A stretch of 64,000 nucleotides of DNA. It comes from Pseudomonas sp. S31 (GTDB lineage Bacteria; Pseudomonadota; Gammaproteobacteria; Pseudomonadales; Pseudomonadaceae). Location: NCBI RefSeq assembly GCF_016648105.1, contig NZ_JACVVE010000004.1:62001-126000 (forward strand). The letters are read 5' to 3'. Shown one piece after another: positions 11,301-31,113 of this stretch (position 1 is the stretch's first letter; the number at the start of each line of letters is the position of its first letter). A program made the position numbers and the translations under genes. Below the pieces are notes generated by a model. That model ran no database searches and was not told the origin of the DNA. It worked only from the letters and a program-made list of their open reading frames with translations.

Positions 11301-11837
11301 CTCCTCGGCGGCCAGGTGCAGCAACCGGACCCGCCACAGCGGGCCCTGCAGCAGGTCGAACGGTGCCTGCGCCTCGGCCTCGGCGAGCGCGGTCACCTGC
11401 GCTTCGCGCTCGGCCTCGGGCTGCGCGCCGAGGTCATGCCGAACGATTTCGACGGCCGAGGGCGCGAGCACCTGCTGGCGCAAGTGGTCGCCCTCGGCTT
11501 GCAAGCGCGTGCGCAGGCTTTCGTGGCGCACCTGCAACTGGTCGAAGGCACTGTGCAGCGCCTGCAGGTTCAACGGGCCCTTGAGGCGCACCGCCATGGG
11601 CAGGTTGTAGCCCGCGCCCTCGGGCGCCAGCTGCCAGAGAAACGCCATGCGCCGCTGGGCGTAGGACAGCCCGTCGCGATCCGCGCCGGTGACGTTGGCG
11701 GGGATAGGGAACAGGGAAAAATCGACACCTTCTGCTTGCAGGCCGGCCAGGAACAACTGACGCTTTTCCAGCGGCAGTTCGATGAAGCGGCGAGCGAGTT
11801 TCAACGAGTTTTCGGCATTCATGCGATGCGTCCTCAA
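5382..11837 (-). CDS. Two-module pyoverdine NRPS (C-A-T-C-A-T, predicted Asp-Ala)
   Basis: This 2151-residue NRPS has the order condensation (about 45-480, HHIVADG), adenylation (about 510-1010), carrier (about 1020-1095, LGGHSLL), condensation (about 1105-1540, HHIVSDG), adenylation (about 1560-2050) and carrier (about 2060-2130, LGGHSLL). By alignment with GrsA PheA the first pocket is D-L-T-K-I-G-H-V-G, an aspartate code. The second is D-L-W-N-N-A-L-T-Y, one residue from the alanine code DLFNNALTYK. There is no epimerase and no thioesterase, so the chain is passed on to another NRPS. GAGGA lies 8 bases before the ATG, and an IS box sits 41 bp upstream. The logical donor is PvdL and a likely acceptor is the NRPS at 1-2503, although a missing module in between cannot be excluded. 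Confidence 0.93.
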   Translation of the reverse strand: MRTHRMNAENSLKLARRFIELPLEKRQLFLAGLQAEGVDFSLFPIPANVTGADRDGLSYAQRRMAFLWQLAPEGAGYNLPMAVRLKGPLNLQALHSAFDQLQVRHESLRTRLQAEGDHLRQQVLAPSAVEIVRHDLGAQPEAEREAQVTALAEAEAQAPFDLLQGPLWRVRLLHLAAEEHVLLLTLHHIVADGWSLNVLIDEFVRLYDAACQGSVAALPALPIQYRDYALWQRSWLEAGEQARQLEYWQAKLGDDHSPLELPFDHPRPALPSHRGARLELQVPLALSAQIGVLARAQGATLFMVLLASFKLLLQRYSGQRAIRVGVPVANRHRAEVEGLIGCFINTQVLHTEIDPLIDAGELLRRVKDTALGAQAHQDLPFERLVEALDLDRSGGHSPLFQVLFNHQAAIADAGQIRLDSGLALEKVPLQKHSARFDLALDTYESAGHLHAVFTYATDLFSAHSVAAMSQHWLALLEGLVATPDARIGELALPVNASAPPLPAVAGPDDKLCIHDLIATAASAQPQRIAAFSGDEAITYAALVARADALAQTLLQLGVEVEERVGVLADRSLDMLVGMLAVFKAGAAYLPLEPDQPPARLAFMLADSGVKWVLGRIDPASLPHGVAWVDPAREHRATPMRQVALHAGNLAYVIYTSGTTGTPKGVAVSHGALVNYVQGLEQRLPMAQLEQLAMVSTPAADLGHTVLFGALCNGKTLHLLAKHQVLDADAFAAYMTQHEIDAVKIVPSHLQALLAAGAGALPGRCLILGGEACAPALLQRIAKLAPGLAVINHYGPTETTVGVLTQALDSQPLLGRPLANSRAYALDACLQPVPGAARGELYIAGAGLARGYLGRAGLTAERFVPDPSGAPGARMYRSGDWVRHTAEGALQFAGRIDGQVKLRGYRVELAEIDACLRQQAGIDNVVVRLVGEEGDAQLAAYLVPQAWPADDDARRAFLDSLRASLRQALPEHLVPQYLLLLERLPVTANGKVDAKALPAPAATVAEYRAPGTPTQVEVAAIWADVLQVGQVGLDDNFFALGGHSLLATQVVSRIRQQLKVDVALRALFDTADLQGFAQVVEGLGQDLGGDIQPVDRTQPLPVSHAQYRQWMFWKLNPLSTAYNTPLAVRLEGRLDRAALRAAFDELVARHETLRTVFEERQGVPYQRVLPATALAIVEHDLAGASAAALVDYLQARGAEPFDLASGPLIRVQLLRIGAEEHVLSVVLHHIVSDGWSMGVMVRELVEVYNAFAARRPIQRPPLAVQYADYASWQRERLASGELQAQLAYWQAALEGDFSVLELPADRPRPQVQSYRGGRVEVRLPAELTANLRRLAVEGNASLFHVFLASFALLLARYSGRDTLNIGVPVTNRNRLELEGLIGFFVNTLVARVAVDPLQSFSQLLASVKETALQAQAHKDIPFDVLVEELKPERALGYNPLFQVMYNHLSAVGERVSSDSMSGMRATEVDLAEQTSQFDLSLNTLERSDGVMAVINYACDLFDAPRIQRLGEHWLNLLQAIVSHTGQPLAELPMIGGVERQRMLVEWNRNAQPYPAEQCVHQLIEDQAARSPDAVALVHGTQELTYAQLNRRANQLARYLREQGVGPEVLVGVALERGLDLVVSLLAIFKAGGAYVPLDPAYPQERLAYMLRDSQARVLLSQGSLLERLPGATAAKVVLLDSLALQHYPEENLDTLSTPANLALTIYTSGSTGRPKGVLLEQRNITALIGWALGHYRQDDLKGVLAATSVCFDLSLWEFFVTLSAGGYAVIAQNALALPLLPARERVRLINTVPSAIKALYDAGHIPASVRIINTAGETLKQTLVDQLYALGHVQHVYDLYGPSEDTTYSTCTRREMNGPANIGRPLPNSAGYVLDDTGNPRPIGAAGEMCLAGAGLARGYLGRPALTAEKFLPDPFDTSAQGGGRLYRSGDLTRYRDDGVIEFVGRIDHQVKIRGFRVELGEIEQTLLAHASVREAVVIDIEGPGGRQLVAYLVAQGEVPDLREHLRITLPDYMVPAHLVRLDALPLTPNGKLDRKALPAPDVGVQQHAYVAPHTELQRQVAAIWAEALEIDRVGLGDNFFELGGHSLLATQVTARLQGQLPFELPLLALFQARDLEHYVQSIDRDDSGSSDDLDDLERLLGELEAPEGQVS

Positions 11838-11877
11838 GGATCGGAAGCGGGACTAGGGCCCGGTCGTTACCTCAGAG

Positions 11878-11901
11878 ACGAAAAAGGCAGGGGGTGATTT
11901 A
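11878..11901 (-). promoter_or_regulatory. PvdS iron-starvation box for the two-module NRPS
   Basis: On the minus strand TAAAT (11901-11897), 16 bases and CGT (11880-11878) match the PvdS promoter consensus. The box starts 41 bp upstream of the NRPS ATG. Confidence 0.85.
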
Positions 11902-11918
11902 TGGGGGGTTCGCGGTGT

Positions 11919-12010
11919 GCGGCTCAAGAGATGCAGTGCCGCGGAGATCGAGCGCCGCCCGCGCGGCGCATCGCGGGACAAGCCCGCTCCTACATTTGTT
12001 TCGGGCCAGT
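11919..12010. repeat. Composite REP element, left copy of an inverted pair
   Basis: The gene-free stretch 11838-12218 holds the IS box and two long, mutually inverted repeat units. This unit runs from CGGCTCAAGAGATGCAG through the palindrome GAGCGCCGCCCGCGCGGCGC to a REP-like CCCGCTCCTACA and TTTCGGGCC. Its mirror copy is at 12102-12210. I see no gene in this stretch. Confidence 0.75.
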
Positions 12011-12101
12011 ATCTCCTGCAACCATCGGCGCGCGGGCCCTTGTTCGTTCCATTCGATATCGCGTCGTACACACCAGGGGCGCGCGCCAATGCATCAGGAT
12101 T

Positions 12102-12210
12102 GATTGGCCCGAAACAGATGTGGGAGCGGCGGTGCGGCGATCCGACTTGCCCCGCAAAGCGCCGCGCGGGCGGCGCTCGATCTCACAGGCGCTACAAAAC
12201 TCAAGCGCAC
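12102..12210. repeat. Composite REP element, right copy of an inverted pair
   Basis: Read on the minus strand this unit follows the unit at 11919-12010 almost along its whole length: CTTGAG, then GAGATCGAGCGCCGCCCGCG, then a CCGCTCCCACA core, then TTTCGGGCC. It lies between the pvdH stop and the IS box of the next NRPS, where it may insulate the two transcripts. Confidence 0.75.
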
Positions 12211-12218
12211 ACCCCCAA

Positions 12219-13613
12219 TCACCCCCCAACCGAAGCCCCCACAGCCCGCGCAAAAATCCCCGCCACCTCATCGACCTGCTCCGCACTGATGATCAACGGC
12301 GGCAGGAACCGCACCACGCTGCCATGTCGCCCGCCCAGCTCGATGATCATCCCGCGCTTGAGGCACTCACGCTGGATGCGGCTGGCCAGCGCCGGGTCCG
12401 CCGGCGGATGGCCGAGGGCATCGGGCGTGCCGGCCGGGTCGACCACCTCGACCCCGAGCATCAGACCACGGCCACGCACATCGCCCAGTTGCGGGCTATT
12501 ACGCTGCAGCCCCAGCAGATGCTCGTACAGGCGCTGGCCCATGGCAGCGGCGTGCTCTACCAGGTTTTCCGATTCGATATGACGGATCACCGCCGAGCCT
12601 GCCGCCATGGCCATCTGGTTGCCGCGGAAGGTACCGGCGTGGGCACCGGGCTGCCAGGTGTCGAGCCAGTCGCGGTAGACCATCACCGACAGCGGCAGGC
12701 TGCCGCCGATGGCCTTGGACAGCACCACCACGTCGGGCACGATGTTGGCGTGCTCGAAGGCGAACAACTTGCCGGTACGACCGAAGCCGGTCTGGATTTC
12801 ATCGACGATCAGCGCCACGCCGGCGCGGGCGGTGATGTCGCGCAGGCCCCGCAGCCACGCATCCGCCGCTGGCACCACGCCGCCCTCGCCCTGCACCACC
12901 TCGACGATCACCGCCGCCGGCAACTGCACGCCGCTCTCCGGGTCGTTGAGCAGGTTGTCCAGGTAGCGCAGGTTCACCTCCACGCCCTGCTGGCCACCGA
13001 GGCCGAACGGGCAGCGGTAGTCGTACGGGAATGGCATGAACTGCACGCCCTGGCTGAGCAGCGCGCCCAGCGGCGTCTTGGCCTTGAGGTTGCCCATCAG
13101 GCTCAAGGCGCCCTGGCTCATGCCGTGATAACCGCCCTGGAAGGCGATGACCGTGCTGCGGCCCGTGGCGATACGCACCAGTTTGAGGGCCGCTTCCACG
13201 GCGTCGGTGCCGGTCGGGCCGGTGAACTGGATCTTGGCATTCTTGGCGAACGCCGGTGGCAGCACCGCGAACAGGTCCTGGACGAAACGGTCCTTGACCG
13301 GGGTGCTGAGGTCCAGCGTGTGCAGCGGCAACTCGTCGTCCAGCACCTGGCGGATCGCGTCGATCACCACCGGGTGGTTGTGGCCCAGCGCCAGGGTGCC
13401 GGCACCGGCCAGGCAGTCGATGAAGGTGCGGCCCTCGACGTCTTCGACGTGGATGCCACGGCCACGCTTGAGCGCCAGTGGAATGCGCCGCGGGTAGCTG
13501 CGGGCATTCGACTCCTGCAGTTTCTGTCGCGCCAGGATCGGGTTGTCCTCGAACTGGTAGTTCTTTTCCACGACGTCACCGATACCTGGTTTTTCGGCCA
13601 ACACTGTGCTCAT
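12219..13613 (-). CDS. pvdH: L-2,4-diaminobutyrate:2-oxoglutarate aminotransferase (PvdH)
   Basis: This 464-residue class-III PLP aminotransferase makes L-2,4-diaminobutyrate from aspartate semialdehyde, the building block loaded by the third module of PvdL. The PLP-binding lysine is K300 in VVLSKAIGGS, and D271 in VDEIQTGFGR is the residue that contacts the pyridine nitrogen. Length and sequence fit the diaminobutyrate branch of the family. AGGAG stands just before the ATG. The gene lies 85 bp downstream of pvdL on the same strand with no IS box of its own, so it is probably cotranscribed with pvdL. An intercistronic hairpin (13656-13675) could tune its share of transcripts. Confidence 0.93.
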   Translation of the reverse strand: MSTVLAEKPGIGDVVEKNYQFEDNPILARQKLQESNARSYPRRIPLALKRGRGIHVEDVEGRTFIDCLAGAGTLALGHNHPVVIDAIRQVLDDELPLHTLDLSTPVKDRFVQDLFAVLPPAFAKNAKIQFTGPTGTDAVEAALKLVRIATGRSTVIAFQGGYHGMSQGALSLMGNLKAKTPLGALLSQGVQFMPFPYDYRCPFGLGGQQGVEVNLRYLDNLLNDPESGVQLPAAVIVEVVQGEGGVVPAADAWLRGLRDITARAGVALIVDEIQTGFGRTGKLFAFEHANIVPDVVVLSKAIGGSLPLSVMVYRDWLDTWQPGAHAGTFRGNQMAMAAGSAVIRHIESENLVEHAAAMGQRLYEHLLGLQRNSPQLGDVRGRGLMLGVEVVDPAGTPDALGHPPADPALASRIQRECLKRGMIIELGGRHGSVVRFLPPLIISAEQVDEVAGIFARAVGASVGG

Positions 13614-13655
13614 TGCTGTGCTCCTGAAAGGAAAGATAAAAAGCCGAGAAAGTGC

Positions 13656-13675
13656 CCGGGCGCGGCGGCGCCCGG
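13656..13675 (-). other. Intercistronic hairpin between pvdL and pvdH
   Basis: Perfect 8-bp arms CCGGGCGC and GCGCCCGG enclose a 4-base loop. No T run follows on the minus strand within the next ten bases, so it looks like an mRNA-stabilising or attenuating hairpin rather than a full terminator. Confidence 0.5.
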
Positions 13676-13698
13676 TCGATTGAAAACGTGAACCGCTG

Positions 13699-26574
<12,876 letters not shown>

Positions 26575-26650
26575 CGCTGTGTCGGTCCTCAGTTCCATGC
26601 TTGGGGAACGGCCGCTCCGCAGGGAAGAGGTCGTTTTCATAGGAACAGTG

Positions 26651-26674
26651 ACGGGTGAGGCGGGGGGGAAATTA
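26651..26674 (-). promoter_or_regulatory. Degenerate PvdS iron-starvation box for pvdL
   Basis: On the minus strand TAATT (26674-26670), 16 bases and CGT (26653-26651) differ from the PvdS consensus at one position. The distance to the pvdL start (77 bp) is like that seen for fpvA (74 bp). Confidence 0.5.
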
Positions 26675-26698
26675 GGTGCTTCACGAATTGTCGGTGGG

Positions 26699-26759
26699 GT
26701 TCGCCGGTGGTCATGGGGCGCCTGTGAGATCGTGCGGCGCTTCGACTCTCAAGCCAAAC
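26699..26759. repeat. Inverted repeat flanking the sigma/FecR pair, left copy
   Basis: The unit runs from GTTCGCCGGT through CATGGGGCGCCTGTGAGATCG to ACTCTCAAGCCAAAC. Its inverted partner is at 28284-28364. The central GAGATCG/GCGGCGC part belongs to the same palindromic family as the elements at 11919, 12102 and 54897. Confidence 0.75.
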
Positions 26760-26775
26760 CCATCGACAAAGACAT

Positions 26776-26794
26776 ATTGCGAATAATTCTCAAT
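26776..26794 (+). promoter_or_regulatory. Fur box upstream of the FecI-type sigma factor
   Basis: ATTGCGAATAATTCTCAAT is a 19-bp near-perfect palindrome; only one symmetric pair and the centre deviate. It agrees with the Fur operator type of pseudomonads. It lies about 48 bp upstream of the sigma factor start, so iron repression of the sigma gene is expected. Confidence 0.85.
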
Positions 26795-26841
26795 AAATCT
26801 ATTCTGCGCGCCTTCGGGATCATTCGCTCTGGAGCGCCACC

Positions 26842-27330
26842 TTGCCCGCCGACCTGGACCAGCTGTTTCGCCTGTACCATCGCGATCTGCAGCACATCGC
26901 CTATCGCCGCCTGGGCGATCGCGAGCTGGCGGCGGACCTGGCCCAGGATACCTTCGTACGTTACGCGGGCATGGGCGATGCCAGCATCGCCCAACCGAAG
27001 TTCTTCCTCATGCGCCTGCTGCGCAACCTGGTGATCGACGTGGTTCGCCGGCGCAAGCGGATCGGCGAGCACAGCGCCCTGCAGGATGTCGAAAGCGAGC
27101 TGCTCGACCCGAGGCCGAACCCCGAACAGCTGCTGGAGTTGCGTCGGCAGTTGGCCCAGCTCCAGCAGGCACTGGAGGAACTGCCGAGCAATTGCCGCCA
27201 GGCCCTGCTGCTCAACCGCCTGGACGGGCTCGGTCACGCCGCCATCGCCGAACGCCTGGGCGTCTCGCCGAGCATGGTCAACAAATACATCATGCGCGGC
27301 CTGCGCCATTGCGTCCGCTGCCTCGCATGA
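26842..27330 (+). CDS. FecI-type ECF sigma factor
   Basis: This 162-residue iron-starvation sigma factor has a region 2 (about 5-75, LFRLYHRDLQHIAYRRLGD, DLAQDTFVRY) and a region 4 with a helix-turn-helix (about 105-160, AIAERLGVSPSMVNKYI). The start is TTG at 26842, since GGAG sits 7 bases upstream and the family start fits there. By family knowledge it directs transcription of the cognate receptor when that receptor binds its siderophore, with the FecR protein as transducer. The FecR gene follows after 12 bp and the receptor after that, so all three form one signalling unit. A Fur box precedes it. It is not PvdS or FpvI judging from the adjacent catecholate-type receptor. Confidence 0.93.
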   Translation: MPADLDQLFRLYHRDLQHIAYRRLGDRELAADLAQDTFVRYAGMGDASIAQPKFFLMRLLRNLVIDVVRRRKRIGEHSALQDVESELLDPRPNPEQLLELRRQLAQLQQALEELPSNCRQALLLNRLDGLGHAAIAERLGVSPSMVNKYIMRGLRHCVRCLA

Positions 27331-27342
27331 CAGGAAAGCGCC

Positions 27343-28278
27343 ATGCCCGTCGATGAAGCCACGCTCGACCAACCGCTGCCGGAACTTCAAGAGCAAGCCT
27401 TGCAGTGGCTGGTGGACTTGCACGACGGCAAGCCCGATGCCGGCCGTTGGGACCGTTACCTGGCCTGGAGCGAGCAATCCCCGGCGCACCGCCATGCCGC
27501 GCTGGACGCCGAATCACTGTGGGAAAACCTCGGCACCCGCCCGCACCGTCCACGTCGGCGTACCCTGCCCCTGTTGGTGCTGGGCATGGCCGCCATGCTG
27601 GGTGTCGGCAGCCTGCACCAGGCTCAGGAACAAGGCTGGCTGGCCGACCAGCATACCGGCCCGGGCGAGCGCCGCGAGCTGCACCTGGCCGATGGCTCGA
27701 CCCTCATGCTGGCGCCCAATACCCGGGTGGATATTCGCCTGGATGGCGAGCGACGGCGGGTGCGCCTGTACAGCGGGGAACTCTACGTGGAAGTCGCCGC
27801 CGATCCCGCCCACCCATTCGACGTCGAGTCGGCCGGCGTGCGCATGCGGGCGCTGGGGACCGCCTTCGATGCGCGCAACGATGGCGGACGGGTGCGTCTG
27901 GTGGTAGCCGAGCACCGCGTCGGCATGAGCGTGGGCGATCAGACGCTACGCGTGGACCAAGGCCAGGCGCTGGACTACGCCAACGGCCGCATGGGCACGC
28001 CACGCGTAGTCGACGTCGAGGCCGTCACCGCCTGGCGACGGGACCGCCTGGTGTTCGATGGCGAGCCGCTTGGTGAGGTGCTCGATACCCTCGGGCGCTA
28101 CCATCGCGGGCTGATCTGGGTCAGCGATCCACGCTTGCGTGCGCTGCCGGTGACCGGCTCATTGCCGACCCAGGATGCCGATGCGCAGTTGCGCTGGCTG
28201 GAGCAGGTGTTGCCGGTTCGTGTCCAGCAGTGGCCATGGCTGACGCGGATCGGACCATTGGGCCAGGGCCGTCGTTGA
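27343..28278 (+). CDS. FecR-type anti-sigma regulator
   Basis: This 311-residue inner-membrane regulator transmits the receptor signal to the sigma factor. An N-terminal cytoplasmic DUF4880 segment (about 10-60, ALQWLVDLHDGKPDAGRWDRYLAW) is followed by one membrane helix (about 74-92, LPLLVLGMAAMLGVGSL). The periplasmic FecR domain (about 108-200, LHLADGSTLMLAPNT) and a C-terminal domain of STN-like fold complete it. The gene is 12 bp downstream of the sigma factor. The intergenic repeat at 28284-28364 separates it from the receptor. Confidence 0.93.
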   Translation: MPVDEATLDQPLPELQEQALQWLVDLHDGKPDAGRWDRYLAWSEQSPAHRHAALDAESLWENLGTRPHRPRRRTLPLLVLGMAAMLGVGSLHQAQEQGWLADQHTGPGERRELHLADGSTLMLAPNTRVDIRLDGERRRVRLYSGELYVEVAADPAHPFDVESAGVRMRALGTAFDARNDGGRVRLVVAEHRVGMSVGDQTLRVDQGQALDYANGRMGTPRVVDVEAVTAWRRDRLVFDGEPLGEVLDTLGRYHRGLIWVSDPRLRALPVTGSLPTQDADAQLRWLEQVLPVRVQQWPWLTRIGPLGQGRR

Positions 28279-28283
28279 ACAAC

Positions 28284-28364
28284 GTTTGGCTTGAGAGTTG
28301 TGGTGTTGCGTAGATCGCGCGCCGCCCGCGCGATCTGATAGGCGCCCCATAACGACCGGCGAAC
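28284..28364. repeat. Inverted repeat flanking the sigma/FecR pair, right copy
   Basis: The reverse complement of this stretch runs GTTCGCCGG, ATGGGGCGCCTATCAGATCG, then ACTCTCAAGCCAAAC, in the same order as at 26699-26759. It carries about 20 more bases in the middle (a GCGCGGGCGGCGCGCG palindrome). It starts 5 bp after the FecR stop. Confidence 0.75.
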
Positions 28365-28490
28365 CTCCCCCGAAAATCCGTGAATAATCAAAAAATTTGT
28401 CACTCCCGCTGTCAGCTTTCCCGCCACCATCGTGTATCCCCTTTGAGAGCCGCAATCGACGGCTCATCGTCGAGAGCAGAGGGGATTCAC

Positions 28491-30935
28491 ATGCAGCAGT
28501 TGTTTCGTCGCGGCGGGTTGTACCTGGCTATCAGTGGCAGCCTCGCGGCCAGCGTCAGTGGCCCGCTGTGGGCCGCCCAGGTGACCCAACCCGCCGTGCG
28601 TTCGTTCAGCGTCGCCCCAGGCCCTCTCGGCCAGGCGCTCAACCGTTTCGCCGAGCAGGCCGGGCTGCGCCTGATGGTCACCAGCGACCTGATCGCCCAA
28701 CGCACCAGCCCCGGGGTCAACGGCAGTGCCAGCACCGAGCAGGCCCTCGCCAGGCTGTTGTCCGGCACCGGGCTGGTCGCGCAGGTCCAGGGCGACCGCC
28801 TGATCGTGCTGCCCGCGCCAACCGAGGAACACGCCCTCACCCTGGACGCCAGCCCGGTGGTCGCCACCGCCGAGGAAGAATCCAAGCAGATGCCCGGCGT
28901 GTCGATCATCACTGCCCAGGACATCCAGAAGTCGCCGCCGGTCAACGACCTTTCGGACATCATCCGCAAGATGCCGGGCGTGAACCTGACAGGTAACAGC
29001 GCCACGGGCGTGCACGGCAACAATCGCCAGATCGACATTCGCGGCATGGGCCCGGAGAACACCCTGATCCTGATCGACGGCAAACCCGTCACCTCACGCA
29101 ACGCGATCCGCTACAGCGTGACCGGCGACCGCGACACCCGCGGCGACACCAACTGGGTGCCGGCCGAGCAGGTCGAGCGCATCGAGGTGATCCGTGGCCC
29201 GGCGGCGGCCCGCTACGGCAATGGCGCGTCAGGTGGGGTGATCAACATCGTCACCAAGCGGCCCGACGACCAGACCCACGGCACCCTGTCGCTGTACACC
29301 AACATGCCTACGCACCACGACGAGGGCGCCACCAAACGTGCCAACTTCAGCCTCAGCGGCCCCTTGACCGACACCCTGCACTATCGGCTCTACGGCAATG
29401 TCAGCACCACCGACAACGATGACTTCGACATCAACAAGAATCATCAGCCGGCCGGCAGCACCAAGTTGCCCGCAGGGGCCGAAGGGGTACGCAACAAGGA
29501 CCTCAATGCCTTGCTGACCTGGCGACTCGACGATCGTCAGTCGCTGGAATTCGAGACCTCCTTCAGCCGCCAGGGCAACCTCTATGCCGGCGAGAGCCAA
29601 GGCAACGTCGACACCTCGAACAAGCTGGCGGGCAACTACCTGGGCCGCGAAACCAACAAGATGTACCGGCAGACCTACGCCATCACCCACAACGGCGACT
29701 GGGACTTCGGCACCAGCAAGTTCTTCCTGCAGTACGAAAACACCCGCAACCGCCGCCTCAACGAAGGCCTGGGTGGCGGCGCCGAAGGCTTGATCAACTC
29801 CGATACCTTCACCACCAGCGAATTGAAGAACTGGCTCGCCCACGGCGAGTTCAACTTGCCGTTGGCCACGGCCATACCGCAGACCATGACCCTCGGCGGA
29901 GAATGGACGCGCCAGGAGCTGAACGACCCCGCGTCGCTGAGCGCGACCACCTCCACGACCAACCCGCTGGCCGGCTACGCCGGTGTGACGCGCAACAGCG
30001 AAGTCGGCGCGACCATCGGCTCGCTGTTCGCCGAGGACAACATCGAACTGGCCGAGGGCACCATGCTCACCCCGGGCGTGCGCATGGACGATCACCAGGA
30101 CTTCGGCCCCAACTGGTCGCCGAGCCTGAACCTGTCGCAGCGCTTCTGGGACGACTTCACCTTCAAGGCCGGCATCGCCCGCGCCTTCAAGGCGCCCAAC
30201 CTGTACCAGCTCAATCCCAACTACATGCTGGTCAGCAACGGCAACGGCTGCTCCATGGGCGGCACGAGCGGTTGCTACATTCTCGGTAACGCGCACCTGG
30301 ACCCTGAAATCAGCGTCAACAAGGAGCTTGGCATTGAATTCAAGCGCGACGGCTGGGTGGCAGGCCTGACGTATTTTCGCAACGACTACCGCAACAAGAT
30401 CACCGTCGACCTGACCGACTCGGTGGCCAGCGCCGGCAGCTACGAGGTGTACCAATGGGCCAATGCCAAGAAGGCGGTGACCCAGGGCGTCGAAGGTACG
30501 CTGCAAATCCCCCTGGCCGACAACCTGACCTGGTCCAACAACGCCACTTGGATGATCGAGTCGAAGAACAAGGACAACGGCAACCCGCTGTCGCTGATTC
30601 CCAAGTACACCCTCAACTCCATGCTCGACTGGCAGGTGACGCCCAAGCTGTCCTCGCAACTCAGCCTGACCAGCTACGGTCGCCAGAAACCACCGACCAA
30701 CGCCACCACCCGCTCCGAGGCCACTGGCGGCGTCAATACGCAGTCGCTCGGCAGCTACAGCCTGGTAGGGGTCAATCTGGGCTACAGCCTGACCGAACAC
30801 ATCCGGCTCGGCGCCGGGGTCAGCAACCTGTTCGACAAGCGCCTGTTCCGCAAGGGCAACGCCAGCGCAGCCGGTGCGGCGTCGTACAACCAGCATGGCA
30901 GGGCGATCTACACCAGCCTCACGGCGTCGTTCTGA
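28491..30935 (+). CDS. FepA-like ferric-catecholate receptor with STN signalling domain
   Basis: This 814-residue TonB-dependent receptor has a signal peptide (about 1-28, ending PLWAA), an STN domain (about 35-110, FSVAPGPLGQALNRFAEQAG), a plug (about 125-260, with NLTGN and RNAIRYSVTGDRDTRGDTNWVP) and a barrel ending in ASF. Barrel stretches such as GCYILGNAHLDPEISVNKEL, and the plug, resemble FepA/PfeA receptors for enterobactin-like catecholates. The ATG at 28491 has AGAGGGG upstream and gives a good signal peptide. It lies directly downstream of the sigma/FecR pair, so it should be both transporter and signal input for that pair. The siderophore is inferred from family only. The combination of FepA-type barrel and STN domain is less common than FecA- or FhuE-type ones. 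Confidence 0.92.
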   Translation: MQQLFRRGGLYLAISGSLAASVSGPLWAAQVTQPAVRSFSVAPGPLGQALNRFAEQAGLRLMVTSDLIAQRTSPGVNGSASTEQALARLLSGTGLVAQVQGDRLIVLPAPTEEHALTLDASPVVATAEEESKQMPGVSIITAQDIQKSPPVNDLSDIIRKMPGVNLTGNSATGVHGNNRQIDIRGMGPENTLILIDGKPVTSRNAIRYSVTGDRDTRGDTNWVPAEQVERIEVIRGPAAARYGNGASGGVINIVTKRPDDQTHGTLSLYTNMPTHHDEGATKRANFSLSGPLTDTLHYRLYGNVSTTDNDDFDINKNHQPAGSTKLPAGAEGVRNKDLNALLTWRLDDRQSLEFETSFSRQGNLYAGESQGNVDTSNKLAGNYLGRETNKMYRQTYAITHNGDWDFGTSKFFLQYENTRNRRLNEGLGGGAEGLINSDTFTTSELKNWLAHGEFNLPLATAIPQTMTLGGEWTRQELNDPASLSATTSTTNPLAGYAGVTRNSEVGATIGSLFAEDNIELAEGTMLTPGVRMDDHQDFGPNWSPSLNLSQRFWDDFTFKAGIARAFKAPNLYQLNPNYMLVSNGNGCSMGGTSGCYILGNAHLDPEISVNKELGIEFKRDGWVAGLTYFRNDYRNKITVDLTDSVASAGSYEVYQWANAKKAVTQGVEGTLQIPLADNLTWSNNATWMIESKNKDNGNPLSLIPKYTLNSMLDWQVTPKLSSQLSLTSYGRQKPPTNATTRSEATGGVNTQSLGSYSLVGVNLGYSLTEHIRLGAGVSNLFDKRLFRKGNASAAGAASYNQHGRAIYTSLTASF

Positions 30936-30971
30936 GCACCCGCGAAACGGCCATCGATGGCAACCCTGCGG

Positions 30972-30995
30972 CGGCATTTGGAGCCCCAAATGCCG
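30972..30995 (+). other. Hairpin downstream of the FepA-like receptor
   Basis: Arms CGGCATTTGG and CCAAATGCCG (10 bp, perfect) enclose a 4-base loop, 36 bases after the receptor stop. No T run follows, so termination is uncertain; it may protect the 3' end of the mRNA. Confidence 0.5.
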
Positions 30996-31075
30996 GGTCG
31001 AAGGTCGTTGACGCGTTCCGTCTGAAACCCCCGCTGAAAAATGCACTTTGCCCTGCGCAACGGGAGTCACACGTG

Positions 31076-31095
31076 AACACAGACCTTCCTGTGTT
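31076..31095 (+). other. Small hairpin just upstream of the ribosome-binding site of the 81-residue gene
   Basis: Arms AACACAG and CTGTGTT (7 bp) enclose ACCTTC. The hairpin ends about 5 bases before the GAGG ribosome-binding site, so it could influence translation. Confidence 0.35.
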
Positions 31096-31113
31096 GACTT
31101 GAGGTAAGCGATC

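Noticed and set aside
5487..11897. A 2136-codon open frame on the plus strand antisense to the two-module NRPS
   Set aside because: It is the mirror of the strong GC codon bias of the NRPS on the other strand. Its translation has no domain, and the opposite strand gives a complete C-A-T-C-A-T protein.
26699..28364. Possible insertion sequence or transposon around the sigma/FecR genes
   Set aside because: Inverted repeats are present, but there is no transposase gene and no target duplication that I can see, so I report repeats only.
28372..28403. FecI-type promoter (GAAAAT and TGTCAC) upstream of the FepA-like receptor
   Set aside because: The elements resemble such promoters only loosely and the spacing (20 bp) is not convincing, so it is not listed as a feature.
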